A program made the position numbers and the translations under genes. This document shows, piece by piece, positions 1 through 8,962 of a stretch of 64,000 bases of DNA. The notes under the pieces are model-generated. The model worked only from the letters and a program-made list of their open reading frames with translations, was not told the DNA's origin and made no database searches. Within the stretch, counting starts at the first letter, position 1. Every line of letters begins with the position of its first letter. The stretch is from positions 1-64,000 of the forward strand of contig JAWQFQ010000021.1 in NCBI GenBank assembly GCA_035967975.1. The letters are read 5' to 3'. This DNA is from Scytonema sp035967975 (GTDB lineage Bacteria > Cyanobacteriota > Cyanobacteriia > Cyanobacteriales > Nostocaceae).

Positions 1-10
1 GTTGTTGTTG

Positions 11-1333
11 TTATTTAAAATTTAATAAGACATAAGCCAAGGTTTTACGTAGCGCAAGAATTGGTTCGGAAATATTGGACTTAGATTGCGATTCGTTCTG
101 TTTTTTTATACCGTGTAAACCGTCAGACCAACTAGCAACCCAAACAGTTTCTTGGTCTGGACTAGTGCTAATGGCGCGAATATCTTGGGTTCCAAACTGA
201 CCGTAACGCCGCCAATTCTTGGTCAGCAAGTCTACTCGAAACAGACCACGAGCTGTACCAATCCATAAAATAGAACGGTCTGTCAAATTTTGTACTGATA
301 ACGCTTGCACTAAGTTACTAAATGTAATAAGAAATTCGTAGCGCGATCGCAAATCAATGACATCAGGCGGTGGATCGGTTAAGTCCAAACATACCTCTTC
401 GCTCCCACCCCGATACAGTCCTTCATGGGTACCAATCCAGACTTCCCCATCACTCACAGCTACCAAACTGGTGATGGGTGTGTTAAGTTGCTTATCTCCC
501 AGAGGTGTCCAGCCTGCTTCTGTTGCAAAACCTACTTGTCTCCCATAGGCTACCCAAACTCCTTGGGAATTGGGGACAATTGCAGTAATTTCACTGGTTT
601 TTAAAGTATCAAACTTATACTGTTTGTTCACAGTTAAGTCAACTCGTACTAGCCCTCGCAATGTTCCTAACCAAAGGTTTTGACCTTGAAGTGCGAGGGT
701 AAGGATATCCGGTTGTATGCTCTTACTCAAGCGCAACCAGCCAGAGTTGTGGTAATGATAGACACCTTGAGCATTGCATAGCCAAATGTCATTGTTATTG
801 GCAATTGCGATCGCCCTCGGAGGATGACCAGCGGGTGGTAGTTCTATAGCAGGTTTGCGGTCTGGAGTGTTGATAGCATAGATACCGTTAGCCGTTCCCA
901 CCCAAAGTCGATAAGTAGGGTCTATGGTTAAGCAGCTGACCTTCATTTCCCCTAGGATACTGTAGGGTCGCCAAATATCATTTTTGAGATAACTGAGCCC
1001 AAACTCATGAGCCACCCAAACTTGACCCGACCCATCTACTGCGATCGCCAGTACTGAGTTACCAGGTAACCCATGCTCGCTACCGTAACAGGTAAATCGC
1101 TCTCGATCAGGGAACCAATGTAACACCCCTCCCCCCGTCGCCAGCCATAAATCACCTCGAACTGGATCGAAAGCTAAATCTCGGATATGGAGTTGACTGG
1201 CAAAATTATGCCACTCTATATAAGCTTTATCCTTCGTAAATTCTTGTTGAGGTCTCCTATCACCAACAGGGATGGGTAAGTCCTCTCCCCCTAGTGGTAC
1301 AGGTAAGTCAAGTGGGTAATCTTGGCTACTCAT
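11..1333 (-). CDS. Beta-propeller protein with two-component-regulator-type repeats
   Basis: The protein (about 440 aa) is built from repeats of the type W-(I/L/V)-(G/A)-T-x-x-G-(L/I) followed by a strand; examples are WLATGGGVLHW, LWVGTANGIYAI, LWLGTLRGLVRV, VWIGTHEGLYRG and LWIGTARGLFRV. This is the signature of the Reg_prop propeller found as the sensor half of hybrid histidine kinases. No kinase, cyclase or membrane segment follows, so it is a stand-alone propeller. I place the start at the ATG at 1333 because it forms an ATGA overlap with the stop of the preceding coiled-coil ORF, which suggests translational coupling; an ATG 30 bases upstream is also open. The ligand or partner is unknown. 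Confidence 0.75.
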   Translation of the reverse strand: MSSQDYPLDLPVPLGGEDLPIPVGDRRPQQEFTKDKAYIEWHNFASQLHIRDLAFDPVRGDLWLATGGGVLHWFPDRERFTCYGSEHGLPGNSVLAIAVDGSGQVWVAHEFGLSYLKNDIWRPYSILGEMKVSCLTIDPTYRLWVGTANGIYAINTPDRKPAIELPPAGHPPRAIAIANNNDIWLCNAQGVYHYHNSGWLRLSKSIQPDILTLALQGQNLWLGTLRGLVRVDLTVNKQYKFDTLKTSEITAIVPNSQGVWVAYGRQVGFATEAGWTPLGDKQLNTPITSLVAVSDGEVWIGTHEGLYRGGSEEVCLDLTDPPPDVIDLRSRYEFLITFSNLVQALSVQNLTDRSILWIGTARGLFRVDLLTKNWRRYGQFGTQDIRAISTSPDQETVWVASWSDGLHGIKKQNESQSKSNISEPILALRKTLAYVLLNFK

Positions 1334-1557
1334 AAATTGTTTGTTGTGGTTATCCGCGCCCATTCTTCACGTAAGTCTTTCAACTCAACTTCTAATTCAG
1401 AATTTCGGTTTTCTGCTTGCAAACGCATGGATTGACGACTCAGTGTACCAACTACCGCTTGAAATTCGTGATCAGTTTCTACTAGGTTAACTTCCAATGG
1501 CATAATTACTGAGCGTGCAGTCGCAATTTGCTGACGTAATTCTTGCAGCCGCTTCAA
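1330..1557 (-). CDS. Small coiled-coil protein, possibly 5'-truncated
   Basis: This is a 75-codon charged, helical ORF with heptad-like Leu/Glu/Arg spacing (RLQELRQQ near the N terminus, ELEVELKDLREEW near the C terminus). It has only a TTG start at 1557. The frame stays open upstream to 1590 without an ATG, so the gene may have lost its beginning. Its stop overlaps the ATG of the beta-propeller gene (ATGA), which argues that the two are co-transcribed. I do not recognise the family. Confidence 0.45.
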   Translation of the reverse strand: MKRLQELRQQIATARSVIMPLEVNLVETDHEFQAVVGTLSRQSMRLQAENRNSELEVELKDLREEWARITTTNNL

Positions 1558-1790
1558 AGCTACATCAATATTTATTTGCTTGCGTGATTTCTAAAGTAGA
1601 TGCGGAGTTATTCATCAAACAAATTCTCCGACAACAGGAATTTAGGAGATTCGATAGTACGGAGAACTGTAAAGACCGTAAGCAAGCCCTAAGGGATTAT
1701 TATACTCCATTAGAAAATACCATCGAGTTTGACACAGGGCTTTGCCAATCATCATTTTTTCCCCAATTTAGTGATCTGGATTCTTCTCAA

Positions 1791-2254
1791 TTACAGTTCG
1801 ACATCATTGCGGTTAGGTTGTTCAACTTGGGATTGTTGACTCCTTGAGAGCCAGTATTGTTTATCTTGTACGGTAGGATTGGCGGCAATGACGGTACTTT
1901 CTGCTAAGTCGTAGGATGCTACTGTCCGATTGTCAGCAACTGATGAAATGGTAAGAGTTTCGTTGTTGAGGTTTAGCTGTAACTGATAGTTATTCCCCCG
2001 TACAAGTTCGATTCCCCTACTTGGGTTTTCTACTCGGTTTTCTTGCCGTTCAGTTTGGAGGATATTAGTGATGAGCGGCAATATGCTTTGCGATTGGGAT
2101 TGTTTTCGGTTAGAGTGAGTGCGATTTCGTCTGGGTTAATATAATTGGCGGGGAAATTTGCTGTTTCTCGAAGGGTGTTCGTAATAGTAGATTTTCCACT
2201 GCCATTGGGACCAGCAAAGACGACTAGTTTAGGTTGATTGTTCGGCTGTCTCAT
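1791..2254 (-). pseudogene. Broken zeta-toxin-like kinase gene
   Basis: The first part (2254 to 2030, 74 codons) has KLVVFAGPNGSGKSTITN, a P-loop, followed by NYINPDEIA, which matches the start of zeta-type toxin kinases (UDP-N-acetylglucosamine phosphorylation in studied members). It stops after only 74 codons, whereas family members are usually near 190-280. A second frame (2081 to 1791, 96 codons) overlaps it by about 50 bases and continues with an unrelated-looking beta-rich segment (LTISSVADNRTVASYD). I read this as a frameshifted or fused remnant. The upstream ORF at 2229-2468 looks like its antitoxin partner and overlaps it by 26 bases. Confidence 0.55.
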
Positions 2255-2468
2255 CTTCCTGGTTAGTTGTAATTGGTGTTAGCGTTCCATCTGGGTGACG
2301 ATGGTGTAATTGACCATGATTGTCAACTTCGACTGTAGGTATTCCTCCTTTGTGCATTCGTGCGATCGCATCTCGCACTGCTTGTTGGGCCAGTGCTTCA
2401 TGTTCAGTAGGAGTTAGCTCGAAATAATCTTTTTGAGAAATTTTCTTGTTACTGTTAGTATTGCTCAT
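2229..2468 (-). CDS. Putative antitoxin partner of the zeta-like gene
   Basis: This 79-aa polar protein has an N-terminal helix (TEHEALAQQAVRDAIARM) and a His-rich short hairpin (NHGQLHHRHPDGTL). It overlaps the start of the zeta-like kinase by 26 bases, as toxin-antitoxin pairs often do, and starts with an ATG at 2468. The function is inferred from position only. The gene lies 39 bases from the divergent AAA ATPase gene. Confidence 0.5.
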   Translation of the reverse strand: MSNTNSNKKISQKDYFELTPTEHEALAQQAVRDAIARMHKGGIPTVEVDNHGQLHHRHPDGTLTPITTNQEDETAEQST

Positions 2469-2507
2469 AATTGAAATTCTTAGGTAAAATTTACTTACAT
2501 TGTCAGC

Positions 2508-3749
2508 ATGGAAGGGAAAAGCGATATTTTGCCCAACACAAGTCAGCCTCGTCTGTTATCTTTTACCCTCGACGGTTGGACTGTTCTAGGCGGTCAGGTT
2601 TCTGTGTCTCTGGTTGACGGAGTTGGGGTATTAGTTGGTCGAAACGGGGCTGGCAAATCAGCTATCCTTGAAGGTATGACAGCTATTTCATCATGGGCTA
2701 CTGGTAGGACCAGTCGAGTTCGGCTATTTGACAGTGATAGCATTCCCAACATATTAAATATCGAAATTGTAACACCAACTGAGCGTCGGCTTATATATAG
2801 GTATGAAGTGATATCTCTACCCAATTCCACCGAAGACCCAGATATAGATGATTCCATGAGTGATAGCTCAGAGGAGAGTCAGTTCTCCTGGAATGAACAC
2901 TGTCAATATGTTGATGGAGACAAGGAACTTCTGTGGACTACGGACACTGGAGTGACAACCTTTAGCAATGGTGGCGATCCAATTACTACTATTCTTGGAA
3001 ATACTAACTCACTTCGACAATTACATCTCCCAAAAAACTCACGACTAAAGCTACCTGAGGAGATGCAATGGGTTTACGCTGTTTTAAGAGGAGTTCGCCT
3101 TCTTGGAAAAGTTCCTGTCCGTCAAACCTTTAGACGTCGCCCCTCTCTTTTGAAGGTTTATAGCAAAGGTGTTCCTTATAGTTCTTTTGGGCTAGCAGAT
3201 AGCCTAGCTCGTAAAATACTTCGTCGTATAGATACGGGAGAACTTCATGAACTTGAAAGTGTTTGTCAGCGAATTGGACTTGGAAGCAAAATAACCGTAC
3301 AGAAGTTTGTCTTAAGCGAAGAGCCTACAGAGAAAATGGAAGGCGAAGGCGAAGAGTATGTTTCTTCAGTATTGCTAGATGGAGTTAATATTGGATTGCT
3401 CTCTGATGGAACACTTCGAGTTTTATCGATTCTCATAGAAATAATTGCTTCACATCCTAGTGCAACAACAATAATTGAAGAGCCGGAGACACAAATTCAT
3501 CCTGGAATGCTAGCAAAGTTACTGAATGAAATTGAAGCATACACGTTTGAGGAAAATTTAATTCTCTCGACTCATTCACCACAAGTAGTAGCATGGACTA
3601 AGCCAGAAAGAATCAATCTAGTTTACCGAAATCATGGACGGACAACTGTTCGGAAGCTACAAGAAGAAGAGATTCAGAAAGTCGTTGGGTATCTTTGTGA
3701 AGAAGGGGACTTAGGAGACTTGCTTTACAGTGGTATTCTCGATGAGTAG
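2508..3749 (+). CDS. OLD-like AAA ATPase (AAA_21 type), solitary
   Basis: The 413-aa protein has Walker A GRNGAGKS at residues 44-51, Walker B TTIIEEPE near 321-328 and a STHSPQ switch motif near 352. This SMC/RecF-like arrangement is typical of the AAA ATPases of OLD, Septu and related anti-phage or DNA-repair systems. It has no TOPRIM or other nuclease domain after the ATPase: the protein ends about 60 residues after the switch motif. No nuclease gene follows on the same strand. It could be a repair ATPase, half of a defence system, or a phage-related ATPase. The domain call is firm; the role is open. Confidence 0.75.
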   Translation: MEGKSDILPNTSQPRLLSFTLDGWTVLGGQVSVSLVDGVGVLVGRNGAGKSAILEGMTAISSWATGRTSRVRLFDSDSIPNILNIEIVTPTERRLIYRYEVISLPNSTEDPDIDDSMSDSSEESQFSWNEHCQYVDGDKELLWTTDTGVTTFSNGGDPITTILGNTNSLRQLHLPKNSRLKLPEEMQWVYAVLRGVRLLGKVPVRQTFRRRPSLLKVYSKGVPYSSFGLADSLARKILRRIDTGELHELESVCQRIGLGSKITVQKFVLSEEPTEKMEGEGEEYVSSVLLDGVNIGLLSDGTLRVLSILIEIIASHPSATTIIEEPETQIHPGMLAKLLNEIEAYTFEENLILSTHSPQVVAWTKPERINLVYRNHGRTTVRKLQEEEIQKVVGYLCEEGDLGDLLYSGILDE

Positions 3750-3994
3750 CTGCTCAATTAATTAATAAATAGTAGAAGACCCTGACCTGTTACAAATGGC
3801 TGTCAGCTGCCTTACTTTGTAAAGTTTTGCGAATAGAAATCGCTACTGGGTGATGTATTATCAGATTTTACTGTGGTTGGGGATTTGATAGCTTGGTTAG
3901 AGCATAGTAACCTTAGCTTTAGGTAACCACAAATGGATACAGGATGAATCAGGGTATGCTGCTAAAAAGCTATCAACAAGGCATTCTTTTGTAT

Positions 3995-5191
3995 TCACAA
4001 GATCCTGATCCGATAACTTGCTGGACTATAAACCCCATAAGCTAAACCCAACGGATTATTATACTTCTTCAAAAAATACCATCTTGTCGCTTGTAGTGCC
4101 TCTCCGATGGTCATAGATATAGCACCTGTCTCCCCAGTTGTTTCATTTTCCACTACCTTTCCTAGTAGAAAAAATTTATAAAATATCTTTGCAAACTCTG
4201 CTGCAAATATATCTGGAACAGGACAAGCGGTAGCAATCACTGCGGCTGCACCGTTCTGAATAAATACTTTGGGTAAATTGAATGTCCTGCGTAACTCATC
4301 CGCACCTCCTGCAGACTGACAAGCGTTCAGAAACACCAATGGTTGATAGAGAAATTGCCCCTGTCGTAACAAAAATTTATACGTTTCTAACTCCAGTACT
4401 AGGGCATTTTCTGCCATCTCCTCATCTTGAATAAAAGAAATCAGTAGTTTATCGCCCAGCTTACTTTCCTGACAATGGCAAGCAAAATGCAGCATATTAT
4501 GGCTGGCATTGTAAAGATATCTGAGTAAATCATCGCCTAAGGGGTCGCTGTGTTGACCATTGGTCAAATTGCAGGCTGTTCCCAAAAGGGTGAAGCGACC
4601 ATGTGATAAACTAACCAACCTTTCAATTTCTGGTCTTTCCTTCTTGTGAGCGTGGAGCAACCTGTGATGCAAACAAAACAACATATCTGAAGGTTGCGCT
4701 TGCTCCGAAACATAATCTGCGATATCTTTTTCTGGGTTGAGAATCCGAGCGGGGGTATAGCGCAGTCCCCAAAACATCTCAGGATTTCCCTGTTCGTAGT
4801 CCTCCTCACTACCTTCAAACAAAACCTCCCACGGAAAGGGCATAACTTCAGAAACAAAAGTGGGAGCTACATTTTCATACAGGCGGTTGGAGAGGATTTT
4901 GTTTGGTCTATCTTCTCCAAAAAATGCTTGGTAAGCTGTCCGTCCCCATTCAGCTAACTTTACTAAATACTGATTGCACAAATTCGCATCTAGCTCAAGG
5001 CTTGTTGCATTGTTAATAACTATTCTTAAAGCGTCAAAGCATTCTAAAATTTCCTCTGTCAGCGCTTCCAAGACTGTATTATCTGGTTTGGAAAATCGCC
5101 ATCGCCCAATTGAGTAGTAATTTTCCTCAATTAAAATTTCCAGGTAAGAATTCGCAAAATTTGCACCAACTGGACTACCAACTCCCCTCAT
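3995..5191 (-). CDS. CHAT-domain caspase-like protein with intact His-Cys pair
   Basis: The 398-aa protein is almost entirely a CHAT domain (caspase fold). The catalytic histidine is in HFACHCQ (His239) and the catalytic cysteine in LNACQSAGG (Cys291). The N-terminal half carries the PWEVLFEG strand usual in CHAT proteins. Its ATG overlaps the stop of the preceding ORF (TAATG), so the pair is translationally coupled. No signal peptide or membrane segment is seen, so it is probably cytosolic. The substrate is unknown; its partner is the HTH/degenerate-CHAT protein encoded at 5920-8298. Confidence 0.8.
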   Translation of the reverse strand: MRGVGSPVGANFANSYLEILIEENYYSIGRWRFSKPDNTVLEALTEEILECFDALRIVINNATSLELDANLCNQYLVKLAEWGRTAYQAFFGEDRPNKILSNRLYENVAPTFVSEVMPFPWEVLFEGSEEDYEQGNPEMFWGLRYTPARILNPEKDIADYVSEQAQPSDMLFCLHHRLLHAHKKERPEIERLVSLSHGRFTLLGTACNLTNGQHSDPLGDDLLRYLYNASHNMLHFACHCQESKLGDKLLISFIQDEEMAENALVLELETYKFLLRQGQFLYQPLVFLNACQSAGGADELRRTFNLPKVFIQNGAAAVIATACPVPDIFAAEFAKIFYKFFLLGKVVENETTGETGAISMTIGEALQATRWYFLKKYNNPLGLAYGVYSPASYRIRIL

Positions 5192-5545
5192 TAATCCTCA
5201 CTGTCCTGATTCACAATGTTTAATGAAAATCGCAAACTGTGAATGGGTTTTTCCCCATCCTCAAAGTAGACCTGAACTAAAACTGACTGATTTTTCATTT
5301 CAGTAGGAACACTTAGCGTAAACCAACTGAAGTAATCTCCAGTTACAGTAGGTCTCATAAGTATGGAATCAACGGGAACAACTTGGAATCCGGATGTGAC
5401 TGTAAAAACACGTAAATTATTAAAGGTGAAATCTCTAGCTACCTCCATTAAAAGATTTTAATACCATACAGGAGGTGTGCAACGCAAGCTAAGCTGACGC
5501 GAAAGTGAACAGATTTTCCTGAGGAGACTGGCTGTCAATTTCTTG
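5155..5545. repeat. Partial gene duplication, copy 1
   Basis: This stretch is homologous, in the same orientation, to 5880-6285. It covers the end of the HTH-CHAT gene and the first ten codons of the CHAT gene. Scattered substitutions and small indels show that the copies have been apart for some time. The MITE-like element at 5582-5883 lies between them. Confidence 0.75.
5191..5448 (-). pseudogene. Decayed duplicate of the C-terminal end of the HTH-CHAT gene
   Basis: The 85 codons closely match the last 85 residues of the protein at 5920-8298 (both contain VLVQVYFED and LRFSLNIVNQDSE). Homology continues upstream on the DNA to about 5545 but without an intact frame, because a few bases have been gained and lost. 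The ORF ends in a TAATG overlap with the CHAT gene. It is therefore the stub of a second copy of the HTH-CHAT gene. It may still be translated because its own ATG is intact. Confidence 0.75.
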
Positions 5546-5581
5546 ACCTATCTGGCAGAGTGTCTGTTTAACGAGCAACTA

Positions 5582-5883
5582 AGGGACTTCCAAGAAATAA
5601 ATTATCCATCTTGTGGTACAGGCGTCCCCGCCTGTCTTTTGAAATAAATTATCCATCTTGTGGTACGGGCGTCCCCGCCCGTCTTTTGAATCTGTAAGTA
5701 GTCGTGCAAAATAAATTATCTAGTTGAGCGAGGCTCTAGGCAACAGACAATAGGCATTAAAACTGGGATACAGCAATTTTATTTAGGTGAAAAAATATAT
5801 AAATATTTATCCATCAGTACTTAACGGCTCGTGTCGCTCGTACCACAAGAGATTTTTGGATACTTTTTTATTTGGAAGTCCCT
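5582..5883. mobile_element. MITE-like element with AGGGACTTCC terminal inverted repeats (largest copy)
   Basis: The element begins AGGGACTTCCAAGAAATAAA and ends with the near-inverse TTTATTTGGAAGTCCCT, about 302 bases with no coding content. It contains two direct copies of a segment with the core GTGGTACGGGCGTCCCCGCC. Related termini or internal parts occur at 25992-26100, 33731-33815 and 41864-41950, which makes it a dispersed non-autonomous family. No transposase is present. It sits exactly between the two copies of the duplicated gene end. Confidence 0.7.
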
Positions 5884-6285
5884 AAATTTATGTACCAATC
5901 GGACTACCAACTCCCCTCATTAATTCTCACTGTCCTGATTCACAATGTTTAATGAAAATCGCAAACTGTGAACGGGTTTATCCTCATCTTCAAAGTAGAC
6001 CTGAACTAAAACTGACTGATTCTTTATCTCAGCAGGAACATTTAGCGTAAACCAACCGAGGTAATCTCCAGTTGCAGTAGGTGTCATCGGTATGGAATCA
6101 GCGGGAATAACCTGTAATCCAGACGTGACTGTAAAGACACGTAAATTATCAAAGGTGAAATCTTCAGCTACCTCCATCAAACGATTTTCATACCATACAG
6201 GAGGTGTGCGACGCAGACTGACGCGAAAGCGAATAGATTTTCCTGGGGAGATTGGCTCGTCAATTTCTTGACCAACAGGTTCCAC
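5880..6285. repeat. Partial gene duplication, copy 2
   Basis: This is the intact counterpart of 5155-5545. On the minus strand, after the stop of the HTH-CHAT gene, the sequence continues as the start of a CHAT gene (MRGVGSPIGT, then stop). The first ten codons of a second CHAT gene are therefore still visible, cut off where the MITE-like element starts. Confidence 0.75.
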
Positions 6286-8298
6286 GATCGCATAGCCCTG
6301 TCCTTGTACTGGTTTATAAGGACGCGCCATTGGGTCTCCAAAAAGCACATAAGCTAACCAGTCTAGAGATTCAGGTACAATTGTTCTAGCAAATTGGCGA
6401 GCTGAGTGAAACGCTGTACCGAGGGATTGTCCAGACCAGAGGTTTGCATAAAAAGAACTTACAAATGCTGCTTCTACGTCGGGTTGTACCGCCCAAAGAG
6501 GACCAATAAACGTGCTACAACCAGCCTGCAAAAATGTAGTTGCCCAAGTATTTTCTAGCACAGTCAATTCTGGTTGACCTGCACTCAAGTAGCTTAAAGT
6601 GACAAGGGGACGGTTTCGACGTAAAGTTAATTTGGCGGGTTGTACTTCACTTTCAATACTGCACATCTCGTTGCTATTGTCAAGATGTACCGGAGAATAT
6701 TGTTGCTCTACAGTATCTGAAGACTGACCAGATCGAACTAAGTGTAAACCCCGCATGGAATCTGTAGAGTTTAGGTCTGCTAGCACACCGCCTGGTAAAG
6801 CAATAGGCGGCGGTGCTAATGGTGGTTCCAAAAGTGCAGTCCAAATTTCTGGCTGTTCCACATTTTGATAATGTGCAACGTTGACTGCACCTAGGGGAAA
6901 TTCGTAGGGGCGTGTTTTATCTAACTCCCAAAGCCATCGTCCAATGATAAAGCGATCGCCTAGAAACTCTTGTCCATCATACAAGAGTTCCCACGGTAAC
7001 CAAGCGTCTTGGTCAGCTAGAATGAGTAAGGTAAAAGGGCTATCAAAACGTGGTATATTATTGAAAATATTTTGCAATTCTGGTGGAAAGAATGACTGAA
7101 ACAAATACTGACCTAAGGAGGAAAGGCGGGCGCGGAAATCTTCTGGTTGACTGGTAATGGCTTCTTCAAGAGTGGTTTTTAATAAGAATTGCGATCGCTC
7201 AACCCAATTTGCAGACAAAGACGTTGAATTGCAGTTAAACTTATCGTCCGCAAATAACAGTCGTGGCTGAAAAGTTTCGAGGTGATAATTAAAGGTATGC
7301 TCAGACTTATCAGCATTCCATATTGTCCGCACTTGAAGAATTAACTCTGGCTGAGGAACGGGACGCGATCGGGCGGCTTCGAGTGGGTGAGGTTCAGCTT
7401 TACTGAGCGGCTCAACTTGTACTTCGGTTTCCAAAGTTGTTTGAAAGGTATCTCCGCAATAGAGTTCCGCTTGGATTTTTGTTGAGCCTGGATGCAGGGC
7501 GGTCAGTAGGAAACAAGCAGTTTGTTTTTCCTGAGTAGTGTCAGGGTCAAGGGGTAAGCTAGTAGTGTTATCGCCATTAAATTGAAAACCTGGAGCAGTC
7601 ACAATTACGTTAAGCTCGCTTCCAATAGCTTTGTTTTTTGGAATCTGAAGCAAATCCTCTGCTTTTCTTTCTTGAGTTCCAACTTGCTGAAGATGAATAT
7701 AAATTTTTATGTTTTCACCAACTGTTGTTGTATCCACTGCTATCATGAAAACTTCATAAGCTACAGTTATTTCTTCACGCAGTAACTGATCAGCCCTATC
7801 ATATTTAAATCTCGCTAAACAGGAACGCATGACATCTCGATTCTTCCAAGCTTCGGAAGAGTCAAGTTGTATCCCAATATTTGTGTTGTAAGATGCGATC
7901 GCGTCTTCATCTCTTTCTGATTCAGCGTCTGCATCTCCACGTTCAACATATAATTCAGCCTCACTAATATCATCGTGAGCAAGAGCAATAGCATATAATG
8001 AATTTGATTTATCTATTAATGTATGATTTTTAGCTTCAAACCTCTTCTGTACTACAGCTTTAAAATTTGCTCTTGAAACTTTTTCCTCCATCAACTTCGA
8101 CAATAATGTCCAAAGCTCATTACAAACTTTTTTCAGATATGCTCTTGAGTAATTAAGCCTGTCAGCAAGGTCCTTACACGTGCATTTATCATCTTCCCAA
8201 AAAAAATGTAAGATTGCCTTTTGTACTTTATTTAAATGTTCTCCCCTTCTATGGAAAAACAAACTATCTATAAATTTTAAAGCTTCTTCTGAACTCAT
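5920..8298 (-). CDS. HTH-TPR-CHAT-like protein lacking the catalytic cysteine
   Basis: The 792-aa protein starts with about 90 residues that look like the winged HTH found at the N terminus of vWA-MoxR-associated (vMAP) conflict-system proteins (SYLKK-like region: LADRLNYSRAYLKKVCNELW). A short TPR-like helix pair follows near 130-170. Residues about 380-690 are CHAT-like, with PWELLYDG, GLHLVRSG (His519) and a final LAYVLFGDP. At the place where CHAT proteins have LSAC, this one reads LSYLSAG (Tyr570), so the nucleophile is missing. The C-terminal 130 residues form a beta-rich tail. The next functional gene downstream is a CHAT with both catalytic residues. I infer a regulatory pseudo-protease. 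Confidence 0.7.
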   Translation of the reverse strand: MSSEEALKFIDSLFFHRRGEHLNKVQKAILHFFWEDDKCTCKDLADRLNYSRAYLKKVCNELWTLLSKLMEEKVSRANFKAVVQKRFEAKNHTLIDKSNSLYAIALAHDDISEAELYVERGDADAESERDEDAIASYNTNIGIQLDSSEAWKNRDVMRSCLARFKYDRADQLLREEITVAYEVFMIAVDTTTVGENIKIYIHLQQVGTQERKAEDLLQIPKNKAIGSELNVIVTAPGFQFNGDNTTSLPLDPDTTQEKQTACFLLTALHPGSTKIQAELYCGDTFQTTLETEVQVEPLSKAEPHPLEAARSRPVPQPELILQVRTIWNADKSEHTFNYHLETFQPRLLFADDKFNCNSTSLSANWVERSQFLLKTTLEEAITSQPEDFRARLSSLGQYLFQSFFPPELQNIFNNIPRFDSPFTLLILADQDAWLPWELLYDGQEFLGDRFIIGRWLWELDKTRPYEFPLGAVNVAHYQNVEQPEIWTALLEPPLAPPPIALPGGVLADLNSTDSMRGLHLVRSGQSSDTVEQQYSPVHLDNSNEMCSIESEVQPAKLTLRRNRPLVTLSYLSAGQPELTVLENTWATTFLQAGCSTFIGPLWAVQPDVEAAFVSSFYANLWSGQSLGTAFHSARQFARTIVPESLDWLAYVLFGDPMARPYKPVQGQGYAIVEPVGQEIDEPISPGKSIRFRVSLRRTPPVWYENRLMEVAEDFTFDNLRVFTVTSGLQVIPADSIPMTPTATGDYLGWFTLNVPAEIKNQSVLVQVYFEDEDKPVHSLRFSLNIVNQDSEN

Positions 8299-8962
8299 TT
8301 TACAAACCGTTTTTTTGTTAATTTTTATAGTTTTTTAAAACTTAATCACAAACATTCATCATATAAGTAATATGAATACAAACTACTTCTTCCTAACTGT
8401 TACATAGGCATCAAATTTCAACTTAGTTGTGACAGAAATGCTGAAACATTGTGAGCATTCAGCCTAATGCTCATCAGCTTTCAGCAATTAGAGTCTTTCA
8501 GTAGTCGTAGGAATAGTATTTTGGATAAATACTCTCACAAGCTCTTAGCAAAGGGCTAAGAACTGAATGTTTACGAAGCATTTGTATCAAGTTAAAATAG
8601 TGTTGTTAAAAGCACATACGCAAATATGTTCAACTTATATACAAATTTAAGGATTGGATGCTCCTGCTAAAATTTTAGAGTAGCTCCAGGGAAATAGATG
8701 TAAAGATTATATGAAAATAATCTCGATCTTTTTTTAATTTCAATTTTATATAATTGATTTGAATTTTCCTCAGTATTTGTACTAATCTGATGATAAACCA
8801 TATACTTAAATACTATATATTACTGAAGTGGTGTTCCTTCTTCTTTAATTTCTCGGTATACTCTCGTTTAATGAAGTGTTATTTATGATACATATATACC
8901 TCTTGTCTACTTAATTAGGCAAAATCATCTTCAAATATTCTTTATCGATAAGTAATAAAAAC
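8299..8962. promoter_or_regulatory. Divergent promoter region between HTH-CHAT and clostripain genes
   Basis: This is 664 bases of AT-rich, non-coding sequence between two divergent caspase-fold genes, so it should hold both promoters. I see no convincing operator or RNA gene. It has short direct repeats (for example CAGCCTAATGCTCATCAGC), but nothing with clear function. Confidence 0.4.

Noticed and set aside
1515..1847. 110-codon plus-strand frame across the end of the coiled-coil and zeta-like genes
   Set aside because: It runs antisense to two better supported frames, starts inside one of them and matches no family; there is no ribosome binding site.
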